The notes beneath the pieces are model-generated. The model was not told where the DNA came from and made no database searches. It saw nothing but the letters and a program-made list of their open reading frames with translations. 64,000 bases of DNA from Corydoras sp. C115. Lineage: Eukaryota > Chordata > Actinopteri > Siluriformes > Callichthyidae. The DNA is taken from the NCBI GenBank assembly GCA_019802505.1, contig JAFMOC010000083.1:1272501-1336500 (forward strand), in the 5' to 3' direction. Below are positions 48,001 through 61,500 of the stretch, piece after piece. The translations under genes were made by a program, and so were the position numbers. Each line of letters starts with the position of its first letter. The stretch's first letter is position 1.

Positions 48001-51000
48001 GTTGGGTCAGTGGTAGGGCTGTCTTCAACTAAGGATTTTCATAGTCGAATCTGATTCGTCAGATTTTCCCTATAGTCGACTGATAGTCGAATCAGTTAAA
48101 ATTTCACCACAAGATGGCGCTATAAGCGTGGTTTTTAAAAAAGATTTTTTTTTTTATATATTTTACTTGTTTTTCTAAAGCACCGTAAATGGGTTAAAGC
48201 GCACACATCATTTAAAAAAAATATTAACAGAAATTAGGATGATTTTATTTGACAAAAGGCTATATATATAACGAAAACAAAGACATTTCATGTAAAAACT
48301 AATGCTTAGCAGCAGCCATGGGCACCCCCATGTGGTCAAAATGGTACATTCGACTATGAGATTCATAGTCGCCTACGGTTCTCCGAATCGAATCGTCGAA
48401 TCAGCGAATATTGCAGCTCACCCCTAGGGGTTAGCATAATAAATAAGCAACACAACCAATCAAGAACTTGGTTCTTAAGCTGGAGTAGGTGTAATTAACT
48501 GTAAACCTAAAGTCAGGAAGGTTGATCACTACAGTTGGTGACCTCCGGCATACAGTTTAAAAAAAAAGTTGTAATAGTAAATCTTGTACTAAAAACAGTA
48601 GTATGCAAATGTTTACATAACATTTACATATGTGTATGTCCATCTTTTATAGGTTCAAAATAATGAAAATGTTGAATAATATTGCCTTATCAGTAAAGAT
48701 GTGTGTTTAGGGTCTTTATACTTTTATACCTTTATACCTCATTTCATCTTCAGTTTTTTCTAGAAATGTGATATTTGCTTCAAGACTTTACTGAATAGAA
48801 TTTTTATTACAGGCAGCATGGTGGCAAGTCATGTCTTAACAGAAAATCTTCCCTCTAATTATTACTCACCGGTGTGAATTCATCATTAGTTGGTGTTGTG
48901 TTGCAGCCAAACAGTTTCTTTGAGCTTTACACTGGCGATGGAAATTCTCATCTCATTATCTTTTGCTTAATCCTCTACTAGGGTCGCAGAGGGTTCCCCA
49001 TTCTCAATGTTTTGGGTGTTGGGTAGATACACCCAGGACAGGGAGTCAATCCATCGCTGGGCACACACACTAAATGGGGGCAATTTGAATGGGGGCAATT
49101 TAGAGCTGCCAATTTACCCAGTTGGTTCAATTGGTTCTCTGGGAGGTAACCGGAGAATTCAGAGGAAACCCACGCAGACACAGTGAGAACATGGAAACTC
49201 CAGCCAGATTGGGATTTGAATCTGGATCCCCAGCGCTGAGAGGTAAATGCACTAACCACAATGCCACCATGCTGCACCGGTATGCATCTTCTACTCACTA
49301 ATCTACTCACAGCATCAGAAATTTTGACCATGGTTACCCAATGAGCACATTAGGTAGCCCAATGTGTATTTGTTATTAAACAGCTTATAATAATGATAAC
49401 AAATGTTTAAGTTTAGACCTGGAAATGGGGGCTGGAGATGCAACTGGCAATCTGCTTGAAAAGAGGCTCCTGAACCCGGATAAACTGAGAGGGTTCAATG
49501 ACATCAAGGATTTCCTCAATCTCGCCCAGAAACATCACCTACAATAAAACCAGAGTGCGTCACTGTACAGTTTTTGGCTCATTTAAATAAAAAATGTTAC
49601 TATATGTTAATATTCTGAAACATAAACATTTTAACTGGGTCGTAATAAATTCCACTAATAACAAGAAGTCTTAGTGTATACGATTTTCCTTCTCAGTAAA
49701 AGTTATAAGTTCAGTCTCTTGTCTGGGTTCTAGGTGGACATAGTACTATTTCATTTCTATATAATACAAAATAAATTGTTTTGTGTTATTTAAATTGTTT
49801 TATGTCTTTTATGTCTGTTCATGTGTCTGCTGTTTTCTTACCTCTTTCTGGGTACATGTTTTTGGCCAGTATTTTAGAAGACCTCTGATGATCTAAAAAT
49901 AAAAAGGTTTAGATCTCAGGAAAATGTCATAATGTCATGAGACAGGAAAGGCATGTCATTGTTATTGGAAAATTTTCAACTTACATATTCTGTAACGGTG
50001 GCATCTTTCTCCATAAACTGCACAACACAGTAGGCCAGCTATGGAAATAATGACAGAATGAAAATATTTTTTTTCTACATGTTTCTGGTTTTGTGTATAT
50101 GTGGGTTTGTATGTGTGAAGGATTTGGATTCCAGTGTTATTCAAATTACAACATTCTTAATATCTACAACAAAAATATGAACTTTATTGCAAAATGTAAT
50201 GAGTAAGACACATGGTTTGGGTAAGTAACCAGCCCCTTAGAGTAACTATAATAAAAATGTATAGGTACTACCAATCGATTATTGTATTAAAGTGCAGGTA
50301 ACTGAGCTCAAACTGATCACTTGGAGGGGGGTGTCTGTGGCGCTGGGCAGATACAGCCAGGACAATGCACTACTAATCTGGATGAACCTGGATCCCCAGA
50401 GCTGAAAGGCGAAAGTGCTAACCACAAAGCCACCCCACTATTACATTATACATTCATTCAATTATTCAATCGTCACTTATCTTCTGCTCAATCCTCTACT
50501 AGGGTTATGTGTGTGTGTGTGTGGGGGGAGGGGGTTCTTCATGTCAATCCTGGGGAGAACGTTTTGGGCGCTGCGCACATACACCAAAGGCTGCCCACCA
50601 ATCTATTGCTGGGCAATTATTAAATTACATATTATACTGTATTATTATATATTAGAAACTTAAGCATTCATTCATTATCTCCCGCTTTATCCTCTAGTAG
50701 GGTCGCGGTGGGGTTCCCCATGCCCATCCAGGGGAGAACGTTTCGGGCACTGGGCAGATACACCCAGGACAGGGCGCCAATCCATCGCTGGGCACACACT
50801 CACTCACACACACACACACTCTAAATGGGGCAATTTGGAGAATTCAATTGACTTGATCCATGTTTTTGGACTGTGGGAGGAAACCGGAGGACACTGGGAG
50901 AACATGGAAACTCTACCCAGATGGGGATTCGAACCAGGAATCCCTAGTGCTGAGAGGCGAACGTGCTAACCACTAAGCCACGAAACTTAAGCATATTAAC

Positions 51001-54000
51001 AAAAATTACAGCTCTTGGCCTCTTGTAGTTTTATGTTTTTTGCACAAGTAATACCATAAACACAAAGAAGGAATGATTTTAAACAGTTTCTTTATTAACA
51101 AGCCTATGTAGTTTAGTGAATCAGAGACAATAATCAAAAGATTTTACATGATTTATTATTTGGGACATCATTACCAGGTATTATTCTTGTCATGTGACTA
51201 TCTGGATCAGTGGCTTAGTGGTTAGCATGTCCGCCTCTCAGCCAGGACAAGGCACTAATTAATCATCAGCCACACACCCACATAATATAAGGGAAATGAA
51301 GATAGGGCAATTTAGAGCATTCAATTGACCTTTAAATCCATCTTTTTGGAAAGTAGGAGGAAACCCAAGCGGACATGGGGAGAACATGGAAACTCCACCC
51401 AGATTGGGATTCGAACCTGGAATCCCCAGTGCTGAGAGATGAACGTGCTGACCACTAAACCATGGTGCCGCCCTGTTCTAAGGTTTCATTTTTATCATTA
51501 ATTTTCAACACCACTTATATGTTTTAGCTGAATGTTACAAAATGAAAGACAATACATTCATTCATTCATTCATTCATTCATTCATTATCTCCCGCTTTAT
51601 CCTCTAGTAGGGTCGCGGTGGGGTTCCCCATGCCCATCCAGGGGAGAACGTTTCGGGCGCTGGGCAGATAGACCCAGGACAGGGCGCCAATCCATCGCTG
51701 GGCGCACACTCACTCACACACACTCTATATGGGACAATTTGGAGAATTCAATTGACGTGATCCATGTTTTTGGACTGTGGGAGGAAACCGGAGAACCCGG
51801 AGGAAACCGGAGAACACGGGGAGAACATGGAAACTCCACCCAGATGGGGATTCGAACCGGGAACCCCTAGAGCTGAGAGGCGAACGTGCTAACCACTAAG
51901 CCACCGTGCCGCCATAAAGACAATACAATACACTGGTAAATATACTTGATTAGGTCTGGACAGAATGAGGAAAGGGAAACAGTTTCAACAGGATATGATG
52001 ATTTCCTTAAAGCGATGTGAAAAAGTTTACTAAATGTTCAGAAATTTTTTGACAATGTAATTATGCATTATGTTGTATTAAGAACTCTCTCCTTAAGTAT
52101 GCAGAATTTCAACCTATTTAAACATTATACATTATCCCAAATGCGGCTGTGCCTCAGGCTTTGGGAAAGAAAAACCCCATACACAGTAACATTACAAAAC
52201 ATGGCAGCATTTTACATTTAATTAATTTCAACGCTGTTCAGGATTTATGAAGGTAAAAGATTGCTTTATATAAGATTACAAGAGAGAGAATTACGATTAC
52301 GAGAGAGAGAATAATCACCGAGTGGCAGTAGAAAAATTAAATATTCAATCAATTTCCAAGCTGCTGGTTCTACAAAAAGTACTTATGTCGCTTTATAGAC
52401 AAAAGCTAAAGAAACACGTTGGCCACCTGTGTATCGCAGTGCATGCACACTCATGAGCACATTCTCATCTAGAGGTCCCTCAGCGTCTCCAGTTCACCTG
52501 AACATACAGGGAGAATATGCAAAGTTCGCACAGGAAGCATTTAGGCCAACACTCAGAAATCTTTTCGCCATGAAACATTAGCGCGGTACACTGCACCACT
52601 GCGCCACCCAAAATAACAAAGTGGTGGAATAACGAACTACAGGCAATAAGGACAGTGAAAACAGGTGCGTGACAATCTCTAATCTTTTATTACCTCACTT
52701 AGACACAAGCCACTTCCCAGTGCCAATACTAATCGTCATTGTAAAGCTGAGGCCCTCCTGCAGTTCATCAGCACATTCTTCTGCAGTCACTAATGCAGCG
52801 GCTGAAGCAACTGCTTCAAAGCCAGGCTTAGCAGCTGTCAGTCCTCCTCCAGCAGACTGATGAGCATGATGAAGCAAGGCACTTCTTACTTGTGCTCTTA
52901 AATACTAAGGTGTCATTTGTTGGGTCTTGACACCAGTGCAACAAACATAGTGGTACAGACTGCGAGGACGTTGAAAATAGATGTGTGATGAACTGACCTT
53001 TATCGCTGCGGTCTAACTCAAGCCACTTTCCAATGACATCATTAATCTACATTAAACAGTGGATGTGACAATGTATATACTTTCATATGTATACATGGGC
53101 TGAACACAGCTCTCCTCTATCCTTCACTATTGGGAATAGAAGCTGGTTAGGGTGTTGGGAATTTAACTCTCAACCTTCAGCGCAATAGCTCAAGTAAACA
53201 GAAGTTACCAATGTGGGTAGAGTAAGGCCCTTAACCCTTAGTATTCCAAGGATGATGTATCAGGGCTGCCCCTGTGCTTTTTCCCCAATTTATAAGTCGC
53301 TTTGCATAAAAGCATCTAAACAATTGAACAAGTGATCCCTTTTTCCTATGGGTGCTTGCACACAGAATTTGTCCTCCACATTTAACCCATCAGTGCAGTG
53401 AAATACAAACATATATACACACACTGGTGTGAAGTGAACACATGTGCCCAGAGCGGTGGGCAGCCCTGGATACAGCGTCCAGGAGCAATTGGGGTTATGT
53501 GCCTTGCCTAAGGGCACTTCAGCCATAGTACTTGGTGGGACCAGGAATCAAACCATGGACCTTCAGGTCGCAAAGCTGGTTCTTCAACCACATGTGCTAA
53601 AAGACTTCTTGTAATGTAATTGTAACAAACTGGTGTCTGAACAACATTGCTATTGTAACAGGTAGAAATTCCTGTTGTGGCATAAATGAAATGAAAACCT
53701 GCTCAGCTCTCTAACAACCAAAAAATGTCACTGAACCTCCACTGTAATATATACAAAGATTAGCATAAAATACCAAAATATTATCATCTTATTATCTTTC
53801 ATTTACTCCTCTTTTAGGGTCGCAAGTGGGTTCCGCATGCCCATCCAGGGAAAACTGTTTCAAATGTACTTCAGTTTCAGACACTGACAAGGTACCAACC
53901 CATCACTGGGCATACACTCACTCACACACGCACTATATAGGGGCAATTTAAAGCAGCCAAGTCAACCTGGGAGGAAACCTAAAAACCTGCATAAAACCCA

Positions 54001-54938
54001 CATGGGCACAGAAGAACACAGAAGATCCCCAGCGCTGAGAGGCTAAACACTTTCGCAGCAAACTGCCCACCAAGATATTTCTTTATATTACATCCACCCA
54101 TCCATTATCTTCCGCTTTATCCTCTACTAGGGTTATGGAGGGGGTTCCCCATGCCCATCCAGGGGGGAGCGTTTCGGGCACTGGGCAGATACACCCAGGA
54201 CAGGGCGCCAATTTATCTATTTGGATTCGAACCGGGAATCCCTAGCACTGAGAGGCGAACGTGCTAACCACTAAGCCACCGTGCCGCCCCATTTTGATTA
54301 TTACTTTAAAACAAATTCTTCAATTTTGAGAGCTCTTAATTATGCTGATTAATTTAATAAAAAATTAATGCATTTGTTAATAATAGATTTTCTTTATCAT
54401 GCTAAAAAAAGACAAAAAAAGATCCATGTTTAAGCTATTATAATTAATCTTTTTTGCAATAGCCATGCACTGGGGTTAGACAGCAAACAACTAAGAGAGT
54501 GTGTGTTTGTCACAGAGGAACCAATGTCATGTGGGCTTTATCTCCTGGGGGCGAGACATTTTGAACAGTCTAATTAACCGTCTTGCAGTTCCTCTAGTCT
54601 CTGATGCTCTCCTTCCTCACCTCTTTTTTACTTGAACTCGAACTCTTCACACTATAATTATAACATCAGTATAATCTATTTAATTAATATGTTAACATTT
54701 GTCCTGTGTTTACATTTCTAGAGCAGAATACTTGTGTGTGTGTGTGTGTGTGTTAGTGTGGGTGTTTATGAACTGTTAGCAAGGCTTGCACACTCCCACG
54801 GAACAAATGGACCTAACAGAAATTATAACCAGTTCAAGAGTGGGCTCAAGATTAAGTCTCTAAATGAGTAGCATCTTTAAATGTGTTGCACTGCTCTCAT
54901 TTCTGTAAAGGACCACAATATAGCTTTTAACATTTTTC

Positions 54939-54970
<32 letters not shown>

Positions 54971-55497
54971 TTCAGTACAATATATTTTTAGTATTTGTTT
55001 ATTTATATCTTTGCAGTGTAAACCTGTTAATGGCTAGTAAATTAACTATATAAATTACTATATTATTTTATTATCTTCCGCTTAGTCGTCTACTAGGGTT
55101 GGGGGAGGGGGGGGTTCCCCATTCCCATTCCAGAGAGAACGTCTGAGGCAGATACACCCAGCATAGGGCAACAATTAATTGCTGGGCCTACAGTCACTCA
55201 CACAGACACATACACTATATGGGGCAATTGAGAGCAGACAATTTACCTTGAATCCATGTTATTTGACTGTGGAGAACATCGAGATCAGAACTCAAACCTG
55301 GATCCCCAGCGGTGAGAGGTGGAAGTGTTAACCACTAAACCACCATGCTGCCCTAATATTACCCATCTTCCTCTTAATCCTCTCTACCCTACTAGGGTCA
55401 CGAGGTGGTTCCCAATGCTCATCCAGGGGAGAACGTTTCGGGTGCTGGACAGATACACCCAGGACAGGGCTCTATTACGTCCCTTGGGCATACACTT

Positions 55498-55542
<45 letters not shown>

Positions 55543-58500
55543 ATAGGGGAAATTTAGAACAGCCAATATAACTTGAATCCATGTTTTTGGACTGTGGGGG
55601 GAAACTGGAGAAGCCAGAGAATACCCACGCAGACACGGGTAGAACATGGAACTCCATCGAGATCGGGATTCGAACCTGGACCCCCCGCACTAAGCCTAAG
55701 CCGAAAGTACTAACCACTAAGCCACTGTGCCACCCCCCATTATCATAATATTTTACACTATATTATTATATATTATATATAGTTTAGTGATTTGGGGACT
55801 ATGATTAAAATATTTTGCATGATTTATTATTTATGACATCATTTCCAGGTATTATCATTGTCATGTTATGTTATGTCATTACATAAATTTATTTCCCTAC
55901 TGGCGATACAAATGCAAAAAAAAAAAAAAGATGGTAATAGTTTTAAGAGAGCTCCAATATACATCAAAAAGCATGTGAAGTCCTAATGTGTTGGGAATGA
56001 AATAATAAAACTAGTAAACAAGAAACATCCCTCTGGTCCCACCCTCAGTGCCCTCGCAGTCCATTAGAACTGTAAACAGCGGGAAAGAAGGAACTAAATA
56101 ATGTATGGACAGATCGAAGCAAAGAAAGACTGAGGAGAAGACTGTAATGTAGTGCAGTAAGAATCAGGATTATTCATTTCTTTACACATAATTACACAGA
56201 AAAACTGACCGTCTACTCTGCAGGAACACTCACACTCACAAATGCTGTACATGCACTGCATTCTTCAAAACCATCTCTAAAATCTACACTAGTAACTATT
56301 CATTCATTCATTCATTATCTCCCGCTTTATCCTCTATTAGGGTCGTGGTGGGGTTCCCCATGCCCATCCAGGGGAGAACATCTCGGGCGCTGGGCAGATA
56401 GACCCAGGACAGGGCGCCAATCCATCGCTGGGCACACACTCACTCACACAGACACACTCTATATGAGGCAATTTTGAGAATTCAATTAACTTGATCCATG
56501 TTTTTGGACTGTGGGAGGAAACCGGAGAACCCGGAGGAAACCCACGCGGAAACGGGGAGGACATGGAAACTCCATTCAGATTGGGATTCGAACCGGGAAT
56601 CCCTAGTGCTGAGAGGAGAACATGCTAACCACTAAGCCTTCCAAAAACCACCATATCGTGTTAAGTGACTTTATCCTAAAGGAATTCTGCTTGTGAAGAA
56701 TACAATTTAGTACAAAATGGGCAATCAATCCATCCAATTAATTTATCATTTATTTATAAGTTATGATTAAAGTAATTTAATAACCCGATCTACTGTAAAT
56801 CTACAAAGATTATATTTATATCACAACTATTCAAACTTTAAAAACACAACAACATCCGAGAGCAACCAATCCGAGAGCAGGATGTAAGTCGGCACTGTCC
56901 ACTGGGGATTCAAACCAGGAATCCCTAGCGCTGAGAGGTGAACGTGCTAACCACTAAGCCACCGTGCCACCACTAGTAATTATATTTAAGTTAAGTTATA
57001 ATAAGTTATATTAGGAATAATCCCAATGTTTTTGGCTAAGTGAAAAATGTTGCTAGGTAATTAGAAATTTTTTTTACATACATTACATAACAGATATTTT
57101 TTATCTGGCTAGACGTTATTGTGATGATAGTTTGCCGTTTATTGCACGAACATTAACACTGTAAGCTATGTATGTAAAATTACACAGTAAATAGGTTCAC
57201 ATATTTATGTCTGCTGCCATCACAATTATTACATCATCGTCTAAATCCATTCATTTGTGATACTTATTTTAATTCAGTACTCTCTAACAATATGCCAGTT
57301 AAGTGCATTTCCATAGCAACTAAAACTCAATAAATAAGTTGATTAAAAGCATGTTTTCTCAGTTTCTTTTGAAAATACAGCTTGTCCCTGCAGCTTAAGA
57401 ACATTCAGGTTCTTAAAAAATAAATAAGGGTGTACAGTATTAAGAATACTTTACTAAGAGACAGTGTTGTTAGATATGACATGCTGTGGAGTGCAGTTAC
57501 ACAACTTTCCAGTTATTTATTCCCAATAATGCATAACCTCGAGTGGCTTATTGCTTTTGTAATACGGTTACAAACACACTATAATAAAAAAAAACAAGGT
57601 TTGCTACATCGTTAATAATTAAGTATTCCACAACATAATCTAGTTCGGTTTTTAAAGTAAACAATGACCCTGAGTAACAGGATACCTGTTTCTTTAACGA
57701 TCAAAAACTGCCATCTAATAAAAATAATGATTTAAAATAATGTATTGTATATTATGTATTGACGCGATGTGTATTAATGACAATGATGTCTCAGCTTGAC
57801 AAACGGCTCAGCCAATCAGATTAAGAACTGGAACTACCCGTTTTATAATATACACTATAGTATAGATTTTTTTTATTAATAGATTTATCAGGCATTATCA
57901 TTTTGTATCCACATTGTAGGGAATTCTCATGCTAATTTGGTGAATAAGCTGCTCCCCACCAAGTTTAAGTACTATGTGCAGACGTCATATGGTTAGGGTA
58001 AGGTTAGGGTTAGGCTGAGGGTTAGAATTAAGGTTAGTGTTGTAGTAGTTAAGGTTTGAATAAATCTTTATGAAATTAATGGAAATTTATGTATATCCCC
58101 GTATATGTGTGTATGTATGCGTATGTGTATGTGTTTGTGTATGTGTATGTATGTGTGTGTATGTGTGTGTGTGTGGTTCTAACCTGTGCATGAAAGATGG
58201 AGAGAGATTTGGCAGTGTGCAATGGGATCAGGACCCTCACCAGGAACTGCTTGTGCTCTGACTTCAGTGGCAGAGCAAAGCCATTAATGATACTGGAATC
58301 GTAAAACAGGAAAATGGAGGAGAGCAGACAACAGTAAAGGACGGGAGAGAAGATGGGAAGGTATGGCATGGGTAAATGTGAAAGAAAGAATCGAGAGGAA
58401 AAAATATACAGGGAGATGAAGTGGAAAAGCAGGAAATAGAAGGTTTTAAAGAAAAGACAGCAGACAGAGGGAAGTGAGTGGGAGGTAGAGGGGAGAGAGG

Positions 58501-61500
58501 AAATAGGATTAGTATCAGTAGACCTGATGATGGTACACACATTCGCCACACTTCTGTTCAATAGCTAAGCTTCAACACCCCCACACATGTTTCTTATTCC
58601 TTTAACGTGCACACAAACACCAGACACATGCATCCCTTCACATTTAATGAAGGATTCCCCCCTCCCCCATTATTTCTTGCAATATAAATTGTCTGTCTTT
58701 TGAAATTTCATCCTTCCTTCATCTCTTTCTGCCGCAGGCTCCTTCTCCACTAGTTTACTTCATCTTCATTTGGCCCTTTTTGTCTGTTTCACTTCTTGCC
58801 TCTTCCTGTTGTTCAGATTCATCCTCTCACTCCTCCCACTGACTCCCTCTTTTTTTTCCACCTTTCATATTTAAAGCTCACCTTCCCTTTGAGAAAAGGT
58901 GGGGGGATGGGATATGACAGAAAAGCTGTTGTCAATCTTTAGTATTTTTCCTATTTTTTTCCCCCTTCGTTTTTGTGCTTTCTTTCTGTCGCTCGGTTAT
59001 CAGAGAAAACATGTGGGTGGAAGTAAAAATACCACAAGCATCAACCTAAATGTATCCCTAGTCCCTCTCTGACTCATCCCTCTACCTCTGCTATCTATCT
59101 CTTCCACCTATAGCCCTTAGGATGTCAAAAAATTTGCATGGAGAGAACTGCGGGAAAATGCCACAGAACATCCAAAACGTACTCGCATATTAGCTTTCAT
59201 TACAGACAAGAAAGACAAACAGTGTGAGGTTGAGTGCAGACAGGGCTGATGTTTAAACCTCTACCAGGGGGCTGACTCACTGGCCCACATGCCACTTTAA
59301 TACGCAGCACTCCAACAACTACCAGCATTGTTCAATGTCAGTTATAGCAATGATTCAAAAAGGCAAACAATTATGTTTGATTCACCTGAGAGAGCAAAAG
59401 CGTGAACTCATATTAGTTATATTAGTGAGCACTGAATGACTAGTGTCCACTTCTGAAAAGAGATACACTTAAGTGAGTAATCAGTTATATAAGTCACACT
59501 ACGGGTTGCATAATTTGTAAATAAGTGTTTCATGGAGGTGAAGAAATGAAACTCAGTCGGATAATAAACTCTGCACTGCGGAACTGCAAGCAATTAGTAA
59601 ATGAGCAGTTATAAAGATAATGGTTCCTCTTCTAAGTGCTGAACACATACCTGCCCAGGATTTCCAACAGCTCGGCCACCCCGTTGAAGTGCTCAGTTTC
59701 GTAAATGAACCTGTGTGATTGAAATATTTTAGAGCATTATGACTGTGGATAGTTACATTATTATTGGAAACAACAATAAACTTTGCTTTTAACACACAAA
59801 GAAATCTGTTCTCCATATTTAAACCATCCGTGCAGTTAAACACACACATATACACACACTGAGTGAAGCGAGCACACATGCCCGGAGTGGTGGGCAGCCT
59901 TGTATACGCCGCCTAGGGAGCAATTCGGGTTAGGTACCTTGTCCAATAGCACTTCAGACCTTCAGATTTCAAGGCTGGTTCCTTAACCTGCCGCATTGAG
60001 CTTATGAAGGTAACAGAAATGCATATATATTTACTTCTTGCTCATTTGTAATGAATGGTATTTCAGGGTTGTTCACTAAGAAGTGTACAATTTGAATGTT
60101 AATGTACAGAGTATCATCTAAATTGTTTTGGTCCATTTAATGTATGCACTGGTGAAATAGTGGGAAATTTGGGGTTAGGTGCCGTGTCCAAGGACACTAC
60201 AGCCACACTACAGTTGGACATTCAGGTCGCAAGGCTGGTTCCTTAACCACAAGCCTATGACTAAAGATCAACAATAGCTACATTCTAAGCCTAAGAAAGA
60301 CTCAATGTCTCTTTGGAAAATAAACTGAGTGCACAGAAGCAAAACCTTGAAGCTCTTTTTAAATTCCGTTTACACTTAGAACAGTTAATTACACTAAATT
60401 GTTCACCGCTGTGTAGAACTGGTCCCTGTCGTACACCCTGTGATGCTCATTGTTATCTTACAACTCCTCAACAATCTATTTTTACGCCTTGTGTCTGCGC
60501 AGTGTTTATAGCATCAGTGCTTGCAAATATATCTACATCGATGGGCATCTTGGTCTCAAAATGAGGTATGTTTAGATGGTTTCAAAATGAGGTCTAGACA
60601 GACATCAGTCTGTTATTCACTATCTGTACTATAAAATGTCAACACAGGCGCATATACCCCCTCTTGTCACGCACAGAGACACGTAGTAGTGCACAAACCC
60701 AGATTGTGCCAGTTGGCAGCTTTGCAAACTTTTACATCATCCATAAACTATAAACATTGCATACTGCTCTGGTAAAATATCAATCCGCCAAAGTCAGATT
60801 GCACCTGGCGGCAAGTGCACAAAGTCAGACTGAAAGTAGAACGGCAAGTGACACACTGATTGGTTTATTGAACTTGATGCCCAAATGACATCTATTAATG
60901 AGTAAGAGCTATAGAAAATGTGGAGCCCAAGTCGTACTTTTTATGTCATCACAATAGCAACGGCACACTGACACGCCCTAAAACAAGCTGCACTGTGCGT
61001 CGGTTGACAGCTCACTAAATAGCGATAAAATAGAGCCCCATCTCGTGTTAATAAAATTTAAAAGATAATCTAAAGCCCTTGTAAAACTAATCCCGTGTCT
61101 TTGTGTCTCACCTGAGAAAGATGTTGTTGATCTGCTTGCGGATATATGCTCTTAGGCCGAGTAGTTTGCCATAAACACGATGAAGAATAGTTTTCAAATA
61201 TTCTCGTTCTCTGGGGTCCTCGCTATCAAACAGCTCCAGCAACTAGGAACATAAGAAATTAAAGGTCATCCTAAATACAAGCAGAACAGAAGCATTTTTA
61301 AATTTTACCACTTAAAGCTAAATTTTCCTATAAATAAAATCAGTTATTGCATACAGCATAAAGGATTTTTCTGTACCTGCAAAACAAATTTCTGGTCCAC
61401 ATAACGTTTGGCCATGGAAGGCTGAAAATCGGGGCTCTCCAGGAAGCGTAAAAAGAACTCATAGACCAACTGAGAACACAAAGATTAGTTCATATTAAAA

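Noticed and set aside
58076..58561. 161-codon - strand frame as a separate gene
   Set aside because: It is the ppp2r5b exon (IINGFALPL...) read through into its pyrimidine-rich intron and GT array.
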